Source: RGIG426 sp045598965 (GTDB lineage: Bacteria; Bacillota; Clostridia; Oscillospirales; Acutalibacteraceae). Taken from it: a stretch of 64,000 bases of DNA. Numbering within the stretch: the stretch's first letter is position 1; every line of letters starts with the position of its first letter. Shown here in pieces: positions 1 to 7,980 of this stretch. Below the pieces are notes generated by a model, which did no database searches, was not told the DNA's origin, and worked only from the letters and a program-made list of their open reading frames with translations. A program made the translations under genes and the position numbers. The stretch covers positions 1 through 64,000 of the forward strand of contig JAZRVH010000005.1 of NCBI GenBank assembly GCA_045598965.1, written 5' to 3'.

Positions 1-510
1 AATGGCAAGCTCCATAATGTTGATGGGGGTAACGATGGGGGTGGGCTGTGAAAAGCTTTTTAACCAACCGCCGACACGATTGTGGCGGATGTTAGCGGCT
101 TGAACCAACACGATACTCATCAGTGCCAGTGCCGCTGTAACGTTGATATCCTTTGTGGGGGGCTTGAAACCGAAAATGCCGCAAATGTTGGCGATACCGA
201 TATACAGAAGAACCGTCGTCAAATAGGGGACATACTGAACACCCTCTTCGCCGATAAAATCACGAACCAGGTTTTCAATCCACTTAAATGCCCATTCCAT
301 AAAGGCTTGGCGTTTGCCAATGTTGGTGACTTTGAAGCCTCGTGTCATTAAAAAGCAAAACAGCAAAATTGCCGCAATCAATATCCACGAAACAACAACC
401 GATTCTTTGACCGGAATTCCGCCGAAAATCGGAATGGTAAATACGGTTTGACAGTTGATTTCCTCAATCAACTCCTCCGCAAAGGTCATAGTTTCTCCCG
501 CAGCAGCCAT
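1..510 (-). CDS. atpB: F0F1 ATP synthase subunit a, 5' part (runs off the window)
   Basis: This is the N-terminal 170 codons of the membrane-embedded a subunit of F-type ATP synthase, which forms the proton half-channels next to the c ring. The reading frame is open to the window edge, so the catalytic-arginine region is not visible. The family signature PTKDINVTAALAL is present, followed by the stretch ending INIMELA. Hydrophobic segments lie at about residues 40-60 and 95-115. Start chosen at 510, with GGAAGTGAG upstream; a second Met eight codons in (489) is the alternative. The gene lies 42 bp after the asnA remnant. I see no convincing promoter in that gap, so some transcription may come from the asnS T-box. 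The identity is secure; the start is fairly sure. Confidence 0.9.
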   Translation of the reverse strand, partial: MAAAGETMTFAEELIEEINCQTVFTIPIFGGIPVKESVVVSWILIAAILLFCFLMTRGFKVTNIGKRQAFMEWAFKWIENLVRDFIGEEGVQYVPYLTTVLLYIGIANICGIFGFKPPTKDINVTAALALMSIVLVQAANIRHNRVGGWLKSFSQPTPIVTPINIMELAI

Positions 511-552
511 AGAGTCTCACTTCCTTTCCATAAGTAAGTCAAGTAAACATAG

Positions 553-1560
553 TTATAAAAGCGGAGCACCCGCCGCCGCACAAGCCTCACGCTGTGCATC
601 CGGCCAAACGGAGGCTTGCACCTCGCCGACGTGCATTTTTTCGAGCAACAGCAGACACAGACGGGATTGACCGATACCGCCGCCAATGGTCAGCGGTAAC
701 GTCTCGTTTGCGATGCCTTGATGATAGGGGAAACGCAGACGTTCCTCGGCGTTCGCTGCGGCAAGCTGTTTTAGGAGGGACGCTTTGTCCACCCGAATAC
801 CCATAGAGGAAATCTCGATAGGTTTATCCAGTACGTCGTTCCAAAACAGCAAATCGCCGTTTAATTCCCAATCGTCATAATCCGGGGCTCTGCCGTCGTG
901 GCGAATGCCGCTTTTGAGGGTTTTGCCGATTTGGGTGATGAACACGGTGCGGTGGGTGCGGACAATCGTTTCTTCACGTTCTTTCGGGGTGAGTGCAGGG
1001 TAGAGGTCCTCCAATTCCTGAGACGAGATAAAGAACACGTCCGGAGAAATGGAGTACTTAAATATCGGATATTCTTTGCACACTTTTTCTTTTGCGGCAA
1101 CCACGGCCGCCACAATATCCTGCACGGTGGCTTTCAGGTAATCAAGTGTGCGGTCGTCTTTCGTAATAACTTTTTCCCAGTCCCACTGGTCAACGAAAAT
1201 GGAATGGACGTTATCCACATCATCGTCCCGACGGATGGCGTTCATATCGGTATAGAGACCTTGGCCCGGTATAAAGCCTTATTGAGAAAGAGCGGTACGT
1301 TTCCATTTGGCAAGAGATTGCACAATTTCCATTTGACCGCCGAACTCCGCCAAATCAAAGGTGACTTTGCGTTCGACACCGTTAAGGTCATCGTTGAGAC
1401 CGCTGTCCGACCGGACAATCAGCGGAGCGGATATGCGTTCCAAATGGAGACGGTTTGCCAATTCTTTTTGGAACGTGTCTTTGATAAATTTGATGGCACG
1501 CTGGGTTTCACGTACCGACAAAGGAGTTTTGTAGTCCTTTGCCACGATAAATTCACTCAT
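553..1560 (-). pseudogene. asnA: Aspartate-ammonia ligase (AsnA) interrupted by an in-frame TAA
   Basis: AsnA makes asparagine from aspartate, ammonia and ATP, and shares the class II aminoacyl-tRNA synthetase fold. The N-terminal 93 codons (1560 to 1282) and the remainder (1278 to 556) together cover the whole family length of about 330 residues. They lie in the same frame, separated only by TAA at 1281-1279. Upstream reads KWKRTALSQ and downstream GFIPGQGLYTDMNAIRRDDD. In relatives this join is uninterrupted, with an aromatic or similar residue where the stop stands, so one base change explains the break. The later motifs DQWDWEK, RAPDYDDW, ELNGDLLFWN, SSMGIRVD and GGGIGQSRL are intact, so decay is recent or the stop is a sequencing error. 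The gene follows asnS by 17 bp under the same Asn T-box. Confidence 0.88.
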
Positions 1561-1577
1561 GGTTACTCCGTCCTTTT

Positions 1578-2951
1578 TTATCGAATGGAACCAACAGTAC
1601 GGGGATACAGCTGGACGTCACGGATGTTTTGTACACCGGTAACGTACATGATAATGCGTTCAAGTCCCAAGCCAAAGCCGCTGTGCGGCACAGAACCAAA
1701 ACGACGCAGGTCAAGGTAATCTTGATACTCTTGCTCGGAGAGACCTTTGTCTTCCATGGCGGCACGAAGCATCGTAAGATCAGCCTCACGCTCACTGCAA
1801 CCGATGATTTCGCCCACGCCGGGCACAAGCAAGTCGGTGGCGGCAACGGTTTTGCCGTCGGGGTTTTGTTTCATATAGAACGATTTAATGGCTTTCGGAT
1901 AGTTGGTAATAAACACCGGACGTTTGCACACCTCTTCCGAGATATAGCGTTCATGCTCGGTTTGCAAATCGCAACCCCATTCCACGGGATAGCTGAATTT
2001 TACATCCGCTTTTTTCAGCATTTCGATGGCGTCGGTGTAATCCACCACGGCGAAGTCGGAAGCCACCACACCACGGAGCTTTTCGATGAGGCCATTTTCA
2101 AAGAATTTGTCAAAAAACGCCATTTCGTCCGGACAGCGGTCGAGCACGGCTTTGATAATGAACTTAATCATATCCTCGGCGATTTCGATGATATCCGGAA
2201 GCTCTGCAAACGCCACTTCCGGTTCTACGTGCCAGAACTCGGCAACGTGGCGAAGCGTGTTGCTTTTTTCGGCACGGAAACTCGGGCCGAAGGTGTAAAT
2301 CTTTCCGAACGCCATAGCGGCGGTTTCGCCTTCTAATTGACCGGAAACGCTAAGTCCCGCTTTTTTGCCGAAAAAGTCGTGGGCATAATAGTCGGCTTCG
2401 TTTTCGTAGTCGTTGGAATAGCCGATGGTGGTAACTTTAAACATCTCGCCGGCACCCTCACAGTCGCTGGCAGTAAGAATAGGGGTGTGAACATAGACGT
2501 AATGGTTTTGTTGAAAATATTCGTGAATAGCGGCGGACAGCACCGAACGTATACGGAAAATGGCATTAAAGGTGTTGGTACGCACTCGCAGATGGGGCAT
2601 TGCCCGCATATATTCGAGCGTTTGGCGTTTCTTTTGCAGGGGGTAATCGCTGCCGCAAACGCCGAGAACCTCCACGTCTTTGGCGTTGATTTCCACAGCG
2701 TTATTGACCATGCCCTTTACGGCGGTTCCCACCACTTTTAAAGAGGTGCCCAGCGGCATAAAGGGGGAGATGTCCGCAAATTGGGATTTGTCTAAAACAA
2801 TTTGAAGATGTTTGAGCGACGTGCCGTCGTTCAGCTCCAAAAACGCCACGTTTTTGGAATCACGAGAGGTGCGTACCCAACCGCACACCGTCACTTGTGT
2901 GTCGATGTAGGTAGTGTCGGTGAGAATGTCTTTGATGTCCGTGTGTTTCAT
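1578..2951 (-). CDS. asnS: Asparagine-tRNA ligase
   Basis: Charges tRNA-Asn with asparagine; a class IIb synthetase acting in the cytoplasm. The 457 residues begin with an OB-fold anticodon-binding domain (about 1-110, including VTVCGWVRTSRDSKNVAFLELNDG in two halves) and continue with the class II core. Motif 2 is in FRAEKSNTLRHVAEFWHVEPE and motif 3 in GFGLGLERIIMYVTG near the C terminus. The length matches bacterial AsnRS. The gene is preceded by a T-box leader with an AAC specifier and a tRNA-Asn-compatible discriminator position, so expression should rise when tRNA-Asn is uncharged. It is followed by asnA in the same transcript, so supply and use of asparagine are co-regulated. A start at 2951 fits the GGAAGCGAT sequence upstream. 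Confidence 0.97.
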   Translation of the reverse strand: MKHTDIKDILTDTTYIDTQVTVCGWVRTSRDSKNVAFLELNDGTSLKHLQIVLDKSQFADISPFMPLGTSLKVVGTAVKGMVNNAVEINAKDVEVLGVCGSDYPLQKKRQTLEYMRAMPHLRVRTNTFNAIFRIRSVLSAAIHEYFQQNHYVYVHTPILTASDCEGAGEMFKVTTIGYSNDYENEADYYAHDFFGKKAGLSVSGQLEGETAAMAFGKIYTFGPSFRAEKSNTLRHVAEFWHVEPEVAFAELPDIIEIAEDMIKFIIKAVLDRCPDEMAFFDKFFENGLIEKLRGVVASDFAVVDYTDAIEMLKKADVKFSYPVEWGCDLQTEHERYISEEVCKRPVFITNYPKAIKSFYMKQNPDGKTVAATDLLVPGVGEIIGCSEREADLTMLRAAMEDKGLSEQEYQDYLDLRRFGSVPHSGFGLGLERIIMYVTGVQNIRDVQLYPRTVGSIR

Positions 2952-2995
2952 ACAATCGCTTCCTTTTTTATGAAAAATGAATGGGAATCATGACA

Positions 2996-3035
2996 ATAAA
3001 AAAAGCCACTCGTCCCACGAAAGGGACGAATAGCC
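2996..3035 (-). terminator. Intrinsic terminator of the Asn T-box leader
   Basis: Reading the minus strand, GGCTATTCGTCCC pairs with GGGACGAGTGGC around a short loop, followed by a run of T. It lies just downstream of the T-box antiterminator motif and upstream of asnS, where the attenuating terminator of a T-box is expected. Confidence 0.9.
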
Positions 3036-3269
3036 AAAACTATCCGCGGTGCCACCCAGTTTGCTCTAATAGAGCCGCTTTTAGGTTCATGATAAAACCG
3101 CTCCGTTTAACGCACGGCAACGACGCCCCTACTGCCTTTGAAGGGTTCGGTTTGCAACTCGGAAGTGTTATTCGCCCGACCGCCACTGCGGACATTCCAG
3201 CATCGCCCACTCTCTTTGAGTGCGTGTTCGGGTTACTTGTCTTCGTCAATGTTTTTCACATATGCATCT
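3004..3269 (-). promoter_or_regulatory. T-box riboswitch, Asn-specific, upstream of asnS-asnA
   Basis: A leader RNA that binds uncharged tRNA and switches between terminator and antiterminator. The conserved T-box GGGTGGCACCGCGG is at 3057-3044 on the minus strand. Stem I shows AAGTAACCCG pairing with CGGGCGAA, and the specifier AAC (Asn) lies at 3169-3167 within GAATAACACTTCCGAG. The TGGC bulge calls for a tRNA with discriminator base G, which is the identity base of tRNA-Asn. Both tRNA contacts therefore agree with the asnS gene downstream. Confidence 0.93.
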
Positions 3270-3297
3270 ATTGTACCACGTTTCCGGAAAAAGTCAA
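3270..3297 (-). promoter_or_regulatory. Sigma-A type promoter for the asnS T-box transcript
   Basis: On the minus strand TTGACT (3297-3292) and TACAAT (3275-3270) are separated by 16 bp. The T-box leader begins immediately downstream. Confidence 0.8.
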
Positions 3298-3366
3298 GTA
3301 ATTTATAGGGATAATATATAAAATATAACTCAATTTTTCTTATGCCCGAAAGTGCAAACATTATTC

Positions 3367-3399
3367 AAAAAAGCCGTTGCTTTCGCAACGGCTTTTTTT
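3367..3399 (-). terminator. Terminator after the tRNA pair
   Basis: AGCCGTTGC and GCAACGGCT form a perfect 9-bp stem around a TTTC loop, with A and T runs on both sides. It can act in either direction; here it closes the minus-strand tRNA transcript. Confidence 0.85.
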
Positions 3400-3401
3400 G
3401 T

Positions 3402-3477
3402 TGGTGACCCGTACGGGATTCGAACCCATGTTGCTGGCGTGAGAGGCCAGAGTCTTAGACCACTTGACCAACGGGCC
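3402..3477 (-). tRNA. tRNA-Glu (anticodon CTC)
   Basis: The minus strand folds into a 76-nt cloverleaf: acceptor GGCCCGT/ACGGGTC, discriminator A and an encoded CCA. The anticodon stem CTGGC/GCCAG carries loop CTCTCAC, giving anticodon CTC, which reads GAG. The T loop is TTCGAAT. It lies 4 bp after tRNA-Lys in the same transcript. Confidence 0.96.
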
Positions 3478-3481
3478 ATAT

Positions 3482-3558
3482 TGGTACACCATCAGGGACT
3501 CGAACCCTGGACACCCTGATTAAGAGTCAGGTGCTCTAGCCAACTGAGCTAATGGTGC
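3482..3558 (-). tRNA. tRNA-Lys (anticodon CTT)
   Basis: A 77-nt cloverleaf on the minus strand with acceptor GCACCAT/ATGGTGT, discriminator A and encoded CCA. The anticodon stem CCTGA/TCAGG carries loop CTCTTAA, giving anticodon CTT, which reads AAG. It is the first gene of a two-tRNA transcript with tRNA-Glu. Confidence 0.96.
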
Positions 3559-3591
3559 GTGTTCGAGACGGTTTCTCAAAACCGCCTTGTT

Positions 3592-3620
3592 ATCATAGCG
3601 TATTCAACGCCAAATGTCAA
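3592..3620 (-). promoter_or_regulatory. Promoter of the tRNA-Lys/tRNA-Glu transcript
   Basis: On the minus strand TTGACA (3620-3615) and TATGAT (3597-3592) are separated by exactly 17 bp, about 30 bp upstream of tRNA-Lys. This is a near-consensus sigma-A promoter. Confidence 0.88.
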
Positions 3621-3637
3621 GAGAAATTTTAATTTTT

Positions 3638-4018
3638 TTATAAAATATTCTCGACAAGGGGTAATTCCAGTCGATAAAAGGCATATAATCGTTCCTTACA
3701 ACGCAATAAAATTGCCGCATAATCGAGGGGCTCGCCCTTTTCAAGCAACGCCGGAAGCGATACCAATTCACATTCCACATCGGTGAGGGTAGAGTGGCGG
3801 GAAAAGGTAGGGAAAATGGCGGTGCGACGGTCATACTCCTTTAAGAACTCCTTGGTTGGTTCTATGGCTGCTTGCGGATTTTCGGGGTCAAATGTCTCCA
3901 CTAAAGTGTCAATTTCCGTCATAAGAATTTTGGTTTGTTCACGATGATACCGAAGCGAAAGTGTACAGGATAACACCAAAACCGCTAAAATGCCAAGTGC
4001 CACATAAATTCGTTTCAT
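3638..4018 (-). CDS. DUF4363 family protein
   Basis: A 126-residue protein of unknown function with one N-terminal membrane helix or signal anchor (about residues 4-22) and a small, mostly helical, charged domain exposed outside. In Clostridia such proteins commonly follow a DUF421 (YetF-like) gene, and here the two overlap by 4 bp (ATGA), so translation is coupled. Start chosen at the Met at 4018, which carries the leader MKRIYVALGILAVLVLSC; a longer open frame upstream lies inside the DUF421 gene and is out of frame with it. The family assignment is from recall of length, layout and neighbour. Confidence 0.72.
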   Translation of the reverse strand: MKRIYVALGILAVLVLSCTLSLRYHREQTKILMTEIDTLVETFDPENPQAAIEPTKEFLKEYDRRTAIFPTFSRHSTLTDVECELVSLPALLEKGEPLDYAAILLRCKERLYAFYRLELPLVENIL

Positions 4019-4692
4019 TTTGTGTCCTCCTGCTTTTTCATGATTGAAAAATTCCCGTCGGCGTCGGCGGTCATTAACAGCACATCCTTGAGCTTTGTGC
4101 GGTTGCGAGCAAGTGCACGTCCGACCGATGCCTTGCTCCATCCTACCGCCTGCAAGGCCCACTGGCAAAACGCACCGTCCGATACTACCGGAAGCGGCAT
4201 TTTTTCGTAGCTTTTCACCGCCAAATCGCCCTTGCAGGCAGGCTGTTTATCCGGCTTCAAAAACACGCTGATTTTTCCGTTTGTTTCAACGATAGCGGTG
4301 TCTACCTCTTGCAAATTGAATACACCTTGCGTGCGGAGCGTATCGGTCAAATCCTCGTTGGTCAAGCGTAGACGACGTAAGATGTTTTTTAGCGGTTTTC
4401 CGTTTTTAATGACCACCATCGGGGAGCCGGAAACCAATCGTCCGAAACCGGGGCTTTTCATTCGCAGTATCGAAAAAAGTATTTCCAGTGCCACCAAAAC
4501 AAAAATGGCAACAATGCCGGTAACAAGCGGTGTTCCCGGCTCTTGCATCGGAATGGCGGCAAGGTCAGCTATCAGCAGGGTGACAACAAGCTCAATGGGT
4601 TGCATATCGCCCAACTGTCGTTTGCCCATCAGTCGCATAGCGACGACAAGAGTGATGTAGATAATAACGGTGCGAATTGCGGTGACGGTCAT
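4015..4692 (-). CDS. DUF421 / YetF family membrane protein
   Basis: A 225-residue membrane protein. Three hydrophobic helices lie in the first 85 residues, with the family-typical stretch MGKRQLGDMQPIELVVTLL. A soluble C-terminal domain includes GSPMVVIKNGKPL and LRTQGVFNLQEVDTAIVETNG, the features of the DUF421 fold. Members occur widely in spore formers and are linked to spore envelopes or stress, but the biochemistry is not settled. The start at 4692 has AAAGGAGTG upstream, which is better than the upstream in-frame Met at 4725. It is translationally coupled to the DUF4363 gene and divergent from spoIIIAA, with a 90-bp shared upstream region that may hold sporulation promoters I could not identify. 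Confidence 0.85.
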   Translation of the reverse strand: MTVTAIRTVIIYITLVVAMRLMGKRQLGDMQPIELVVTLLIADLAAIPMQEPGTPLVTGIVAIFVLVALEILFSILRMKSPGFGRLVSGSPMVVIKNGKPLKNILRRLRLTNEDLTDTLRTQGVFNLQEVDTAIVETNGKISVFLKPDKQPACKGDLAVKSYEKMPLPVVSDGAFCQWALQAVGWSKASVGRALARNRTKLKDVLLMTADADGNFSIMKKQEDTK

Positions 4693-4782
4693 AAAAACAC
4701 TCCTTTTGCTCGCTATTTTTCCCATAAAACAGCGGTTCTATTCGGATGTGCCGTCACATAGGATGTGTGTGAGGTGACCGAG

Positions 4783-5685
4783 ATGGACAAGGCGGTAACA
4801 CGGGCAACAGCATTGCTTCCCGCCCATTTGACAGAGCCGTTTAAGAAAATGTCGGATTTGCAAAGTGAAACGGTACGGGAAATTCGGCTGCGAGTAGGAA
4901 CGGCATTGACGCTCTCCACCGATGCCGGCGAGCGTTTTTTACTAAAAAACGGACAACTTTCCGCTGTGCGGATGCCGACGTGTCTGTGGGTGGAAAAGGA
5001 AGATGTGCAAGAGTGTGTAAAAAGATTATGTGACTTTGCACTTCACGTTCACCAGCAGGAATTGTCCCAGGGTTATTTAACGGTAAACGGTTGTCGAGCG
5101 GGTCTTGGTGGCAGAATTGTGGAAACGACGGCGGGAGCCCCGCTCGCTATGCGGGATATTACCTCGGTATGTCTGCGGGTTGCCCGAGAACACAGAGGAT
5201 ATGCCGACAAGCTTTTGCAAGCGATAGAAAGAAGCGAATCCGGCGGTATTCTTTTGTGCGGCATTCCCGGAAGCGGCAAAACCAGCTTGTTGCGAGATGT
5301 GGCACAAGGGTTATCGGTTGGCAGATTTGGGGGGCGTCGCCGTGTGGCGGTGGTAGATGAACGCTCTGAACTTATGCTGGGGGATGCTCTCTCCGATTGT
5401 GATGTGTTGTGCGGCGGCAATAAAGCGGAGGGGATAGAACGTGCCGTACGCTGTCTTTCTCCGGAATTTATCGTGTTCGATGAGTGGACAAGCACCCGCC
5501 AAACGCAAGCGGTTTTATATGCTCTTTCCAGTGGGGTTCGTGTGGTGACCGGTGTTCATGCTCCGTCGTTTTCGTCCGTGAAATGTAAAGAATACGGGGC
5601 TTTGTTGACGAGAGAAAATTTTTCTGTTGTAGCGGAGCTTTCAAACAACCATACCTATACCATTTTAGAGGAGGAAGCAGGGTGA
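4783..5685 (+). CDS. spoIIIAA: Stage III sporulation protein AA (channel ATPase)
   Basis: Cytoplasmic ATPase of the SpoIIIA-SpoIIQ channel that links mother cell and forespore; related to secretion ATPases. The 300 residues hold a Walker A motif GIPGSGKTS at about 160-168 and a Walker B-like VAVVDERSEL about 30 residues later, followed by the LSPEFIVFDEW block. The ATG at 4783 is preferred because GAGGTG lies 7 bp upstream; an earlier in-frame ATG at 4765 has no such site. It is the first of eight genes in the canonical order, overlapping spoIIIAB by 4 bp. In Bacillus the operon is under sigma-E; I could not make out a clean sigma-E promoter here. Confidence 0.96.
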   Translation: MDKAVTRATALLPAHLTEPFKKMSDLQSETVREIRLRVGTALTLSTDAGERFLLKNGQLSAVRMPTCLWVEKEDVQECVKRLCDFALHVHQQELSQGYLTVNGCRAGLGGRIVETTAGAPLAMRDITSVCLRVAREHRGYADKLLQAIERSESGGILLCGIPGSGKTSLLRDVAQGLSVGRFGGRRRVAVVDERSELMLGDALSDCDVLCGGNKAEGIERAVRCLSPEFIVFDEWTSTRQTQAVLYALSSGVRVVTGVHAPSFSSVKCKEYGALLTRENFSVVAELSNNHTYTILEEEAG

Positions 5686-6185
5686 GAGTGGTTGCAATCG
5701 GGTTGTTGGCGTTGTGTGTTGCGGTGTTCGGATGGCTAAAAAGAACAACGCTCAAGCGACGAGTGGTGTTGCTCGAATCGGTGGAAATCCTCTGTCGGCG
5801 AGTGGGAGAAGAACTTTTCTATTCAGCGTCTCCGCCACCGGAATTGTTGGCGATGCTTTCCAAGTCATCGGCATTGCGTGAGCTCACGTTTTTAACTAAA
5901 TTTCAATCGGTAGAGCCCGCCGAGTTTCATATGGTATGGCGGCAGGAAATTGCCGCATTTTCTGCCGAAAACGGCTTGGATAAAGAAACGACCGCCTTGC
6001 TCTCGGACTTTGGCGAAGGGCTTGGCACCACCGATTTGCAAGGACAAAAGGCTCACTGTGAGGCGTATGCCGCCCGATTTTCGAGACAAAAGGACGAAGC
6101 CGATGTCGCCTATGCGGAAAAGGGACGACTCTATGTGTCTCTTGGCGGCATTGGAGCGGCGGCGGTGGCGTTGATTTTGATATAA
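5682..6185 (+). CDS. spoIIIAB: Stage III sporulation protein AB
   Basis: A 167-residue membrane-associated component of the SpoIIIA complex, with weak similarity to type II secretion GspF proteins. An N-terminal membrane helix (about residues 3-18), a long helical soluble region and a C-terminal helix (about 148-167, rich in Gly/Ala/Val) are visible. It uses a GTG start inside the spoIIIAA stop (GTGA overlap), a sign of translational coupling. It is identified by length, layout and strict position between AA and AC. Confidence 0.93.
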   Translation: MRVVAIGLLALCVAVFGWLKRTTLKRRVVLLESVEILCRRVGEELFYSASPPPELLAMLSKSSALRELTFLTKFQSVEPAEFHMVWRQEIAAFSAENGLDKETTALLSDFGEGLGTTDLQGQKAHCEAYAARFSRQKDEADVAYAEKGRLYVSLGGIGAAAVALILI

Positions 6186-6205
6186 ACCGGCGAGGAGGCA
6201 GAAAG

Positions 6206-6403
6206 ATGGACGTGGATTTAATTTTTAAGGTGGCGGCAGTGGGCATTATTGTGGCTGTTCTCAATTTGGTGTTGACCCGTGCCGGTAGGGAGGAGCAGGC
6301 GATGCTTACCACGCTTGCGGGGCTTATTGTGGTGTTGACAATGATGGTGAAAGAAATCGCTGCATTATTTTCGGTTATAAAAGAGGTGTTTCAGCTGGGA
6401 TGA
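6206..6403 (+). CDS. spoIIIAC: Stage III sporulation protein AC
   Basis: A 65-residue, two-helix membrane protein of the SpoIIIA channel. It starts MDVDLIFKVAAVGIIVAVLN and carries the family-typical GREEQAMLTTLAGLIVVL between and within its helices. Its length is nearly identical to the Bacillus protein. It has a good GAGGAGG site and overlaps spoIIIAD by 4 bp. Confidence 0.96.
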   Translation: MDVDLIFKVAAVGIIVAVLNLVLTRAGREEQAMLTTLAGLIVVLTMMVKEIAALFSVIKEVFQLG

Positions 6404-6801
6404 CAACGGCGGCAATCGTAGGGGTCCTTTTGGCGGCCGCAATGGTCAGCCTACTTTTGAAAAGTCAGCGACCGGAGTTGGGAATGGCGGTGACGGTTTT
6501 AACCTCCATCCTCGTGCTTCGAGAGCTGTTTTTGCGATTATCGCCTCTGCTTTCCACGGCGAAAACGCTGTTTGACGGACTTCCGCTTTCTTGGGAATAC
6601 GGAAGTATCCTATTGAAAGGGCTCGGCGTTTGTTTGTTGACGCAAACGGCGGCGGATTCTTGCCGGGATGCCGGAGAAACCGCCCTTGCCGGCAAAGCGG
6701 AGCTGACAGGTAAAATCACTTTACTCGCTATGTCTGTGCCGTTGTTTGAAAAAGTGGCAATGTTGGCGGCCGTTATGATAAACGGAGAGGGAATTGGTTA
6801 A
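6400..6801 (+). CDS. spoIIIAD: Stage III sporulation protein AD
   Basis: A 133-residue polytopic membrane protein (about four helices) of the SpoIIIA complex. The conserved middle part GLGVCLLTQTAADSCRDAGE, followed by LAGKAELTGKITLLAMSVP, is the family hallmark. The length matches Bacillus SpoIIIAD. The start overlaps the spoIIIAC stop (ATGA), and spoIIIAE begins 3 bp after its end. Confidence 0.96.
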   Translation: MTTAAIVGVLLAAAMVSLLLKSQRPELGMAVTVLTSILVLRELFLRLSPLLSTAKTLFDGLPLSWEYGSILLKGLGVCLLTQTAADSCRDAGETALAGKAELTGKITLLAMSVPLFEKVAMLAAVMINGEGIG

Positions 6802-6804
6802 AAA

Positions 6805-7965
6805 ATGACAGAAAAGACCCGACACACGGTTTGGATTCGCCTCGGATATATTTTGCTTGTATCGTTGATATTATGCCGTTTTCTGATATTATTCTCGGTG
6901 GCAGAGGAGAGGGATATATACGACGAACAGTGGCAGGCAAGCGGAGCAAAAGAACTGATAGATTCCCTGCCGGACGAAACGAAAGAGTTTCTTTCAGATT
7001 TGGGGATAGAGGAATTTGAACTGTCAAGCATATCGACTTTACAGCCGAATTCTGCCGCCCGATTTGTTTTATCGGTTGCCGATCGTCAAAAATCGGTTCC
7101 ACTTTCGGTTTTGGGTGTGCTTTTAGGGACACTTTTGCTGTGTTGTATTCTAAACGGAATGCAAAAATTACCTCATGAGGAGATGCTTTCCTCCACCTAT
7201 AAAACGGTGGGGGTGTTGGCGGTTTGTACAGCGTTATTTTTACCGCTGTGTAATTGTATCAAAAACGCACAAGAAGCGATGGAAAGTGTTTTTGTATTTA
7301 TGGGGAGCTTTGTGCCGGTGTATGGTGCGGCGTTAATATCCTCCGGAAATCCTACGGTGGCTTTATCTTTTCAGTCGGTTGTGTTGTTTGTGGCAGAAGG
7401 GATGACAGCGGTGTTATCCAATGCGGTCACACCGCTTTTAACGGTATCGCTGGGACTGTGTGCGGCGGGCGGTATAGACGATACCTTTCCGCTGTGGTCT
7501 ATCAGCCGCTTTCTCAACAGAATTTGCACGTGGACGCTCGGCTTTTTTTGTACGGTGTTTGTGGGTATGTTGTCCTTGCAAACCCTTGTAGGAACACGGG
7601 CGGACGGGGTTGCTATTCGTGCGGTTCGGTTTTCGCTTGCCAACCTGGTTCCGGTTATCGGTAATGCAGTCAGCGAGGCGTTCGGAACAGTACAAAACTG
7701 CCTTTTATTGTTGCGTACAACGCTGGGCGGTGTAGGCGTGATGGTTACCGGAATTATGTTGTTACCGCCGCTTTTGCAATGCGGATGGTGGGCGTTGCTC
7801 TTAACTCTCTGTGCCGCCGTGGCGGAAACTTTGTCTTTTTCGTCGCTTTCGGGTCTGTTGAAATTGTCGGCAGATGTGGTCAAAACGCTGGCGGGGATTT
7901 TGGTGTGCAGTGGATTGTTTCTCATTCTTTCTTTGACAGTGGTGGCACTGGCAGTAAACGGGTAA
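6805..7965 (+). CDS. spoIIIAE: Stage III sporulation protein AE
   Basis: A large polytopic membrane subunit (386 residues) of the SpoIIIA channel. It begins with a signal-like helix (about 10-32), then a polar stretch to about residue 95, then seven or more hydrophobic segments to the C terminus. Family-type blocks include GSFVPVYGAALISSGNP, RTTLGGVGVMVTGIMLLPPL and the Leu/Val-rich final helix. Size and order (AD-AE-AF) agree with other spore formers. It starts 3 bp after spoIIIAD. Confidence 0.95.
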   Translation: MTEKTRHTVWIRLGYILLVSLILCRFLILFSVAEERDIYDEQWQASGAKELIDSLPDETKEFLSDLGIEEFELSSISTLQPNSAARFVLSVADRQKSVPLSVLGVLLGTLLLCCILNGMQKLPHEEMLSSTYKTVGVLAVCTALFLPLCNCIKNAQEAMESVFVFMGSFVPVYGAALISSGNPTVALSFQSVVLFVAEGMTAVLSNAVTPLLTVSLGLCAAGGIDDTFPLWSISRFLNRICTWTLGFFCTVFVGMLSLQTLVGTRADGVAIRAVRFSLANLVPVIGNAVSEAFGTVQNCLLLLRTTLGGVGVMVTGIMLLPPLLQCGWWALLLTLCAAVAETLSFSSLSGLLKLSADVVKTLAGILVCSGLFLILSLTVVALAVNG

Positions 7966-7980
7966 AGAAGGTGGAAGAAA

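Noticed and set aside
553..1560. Frameshift or stop-codon reassignment as the cause of the split asnA
   Set aside because: The two halves are in the same frame, so no frameshift. TAA is the normal stop of many genes in this window, so reassignment is excluded.
3402..3558. Selective advantage of two C34 isoacceptor tRNAs (Lys CTT, Glu CTC) in one transcript
   Set aside because: Such pairs occur commonly; without the full tRNA set nothing unusual can be claimed.
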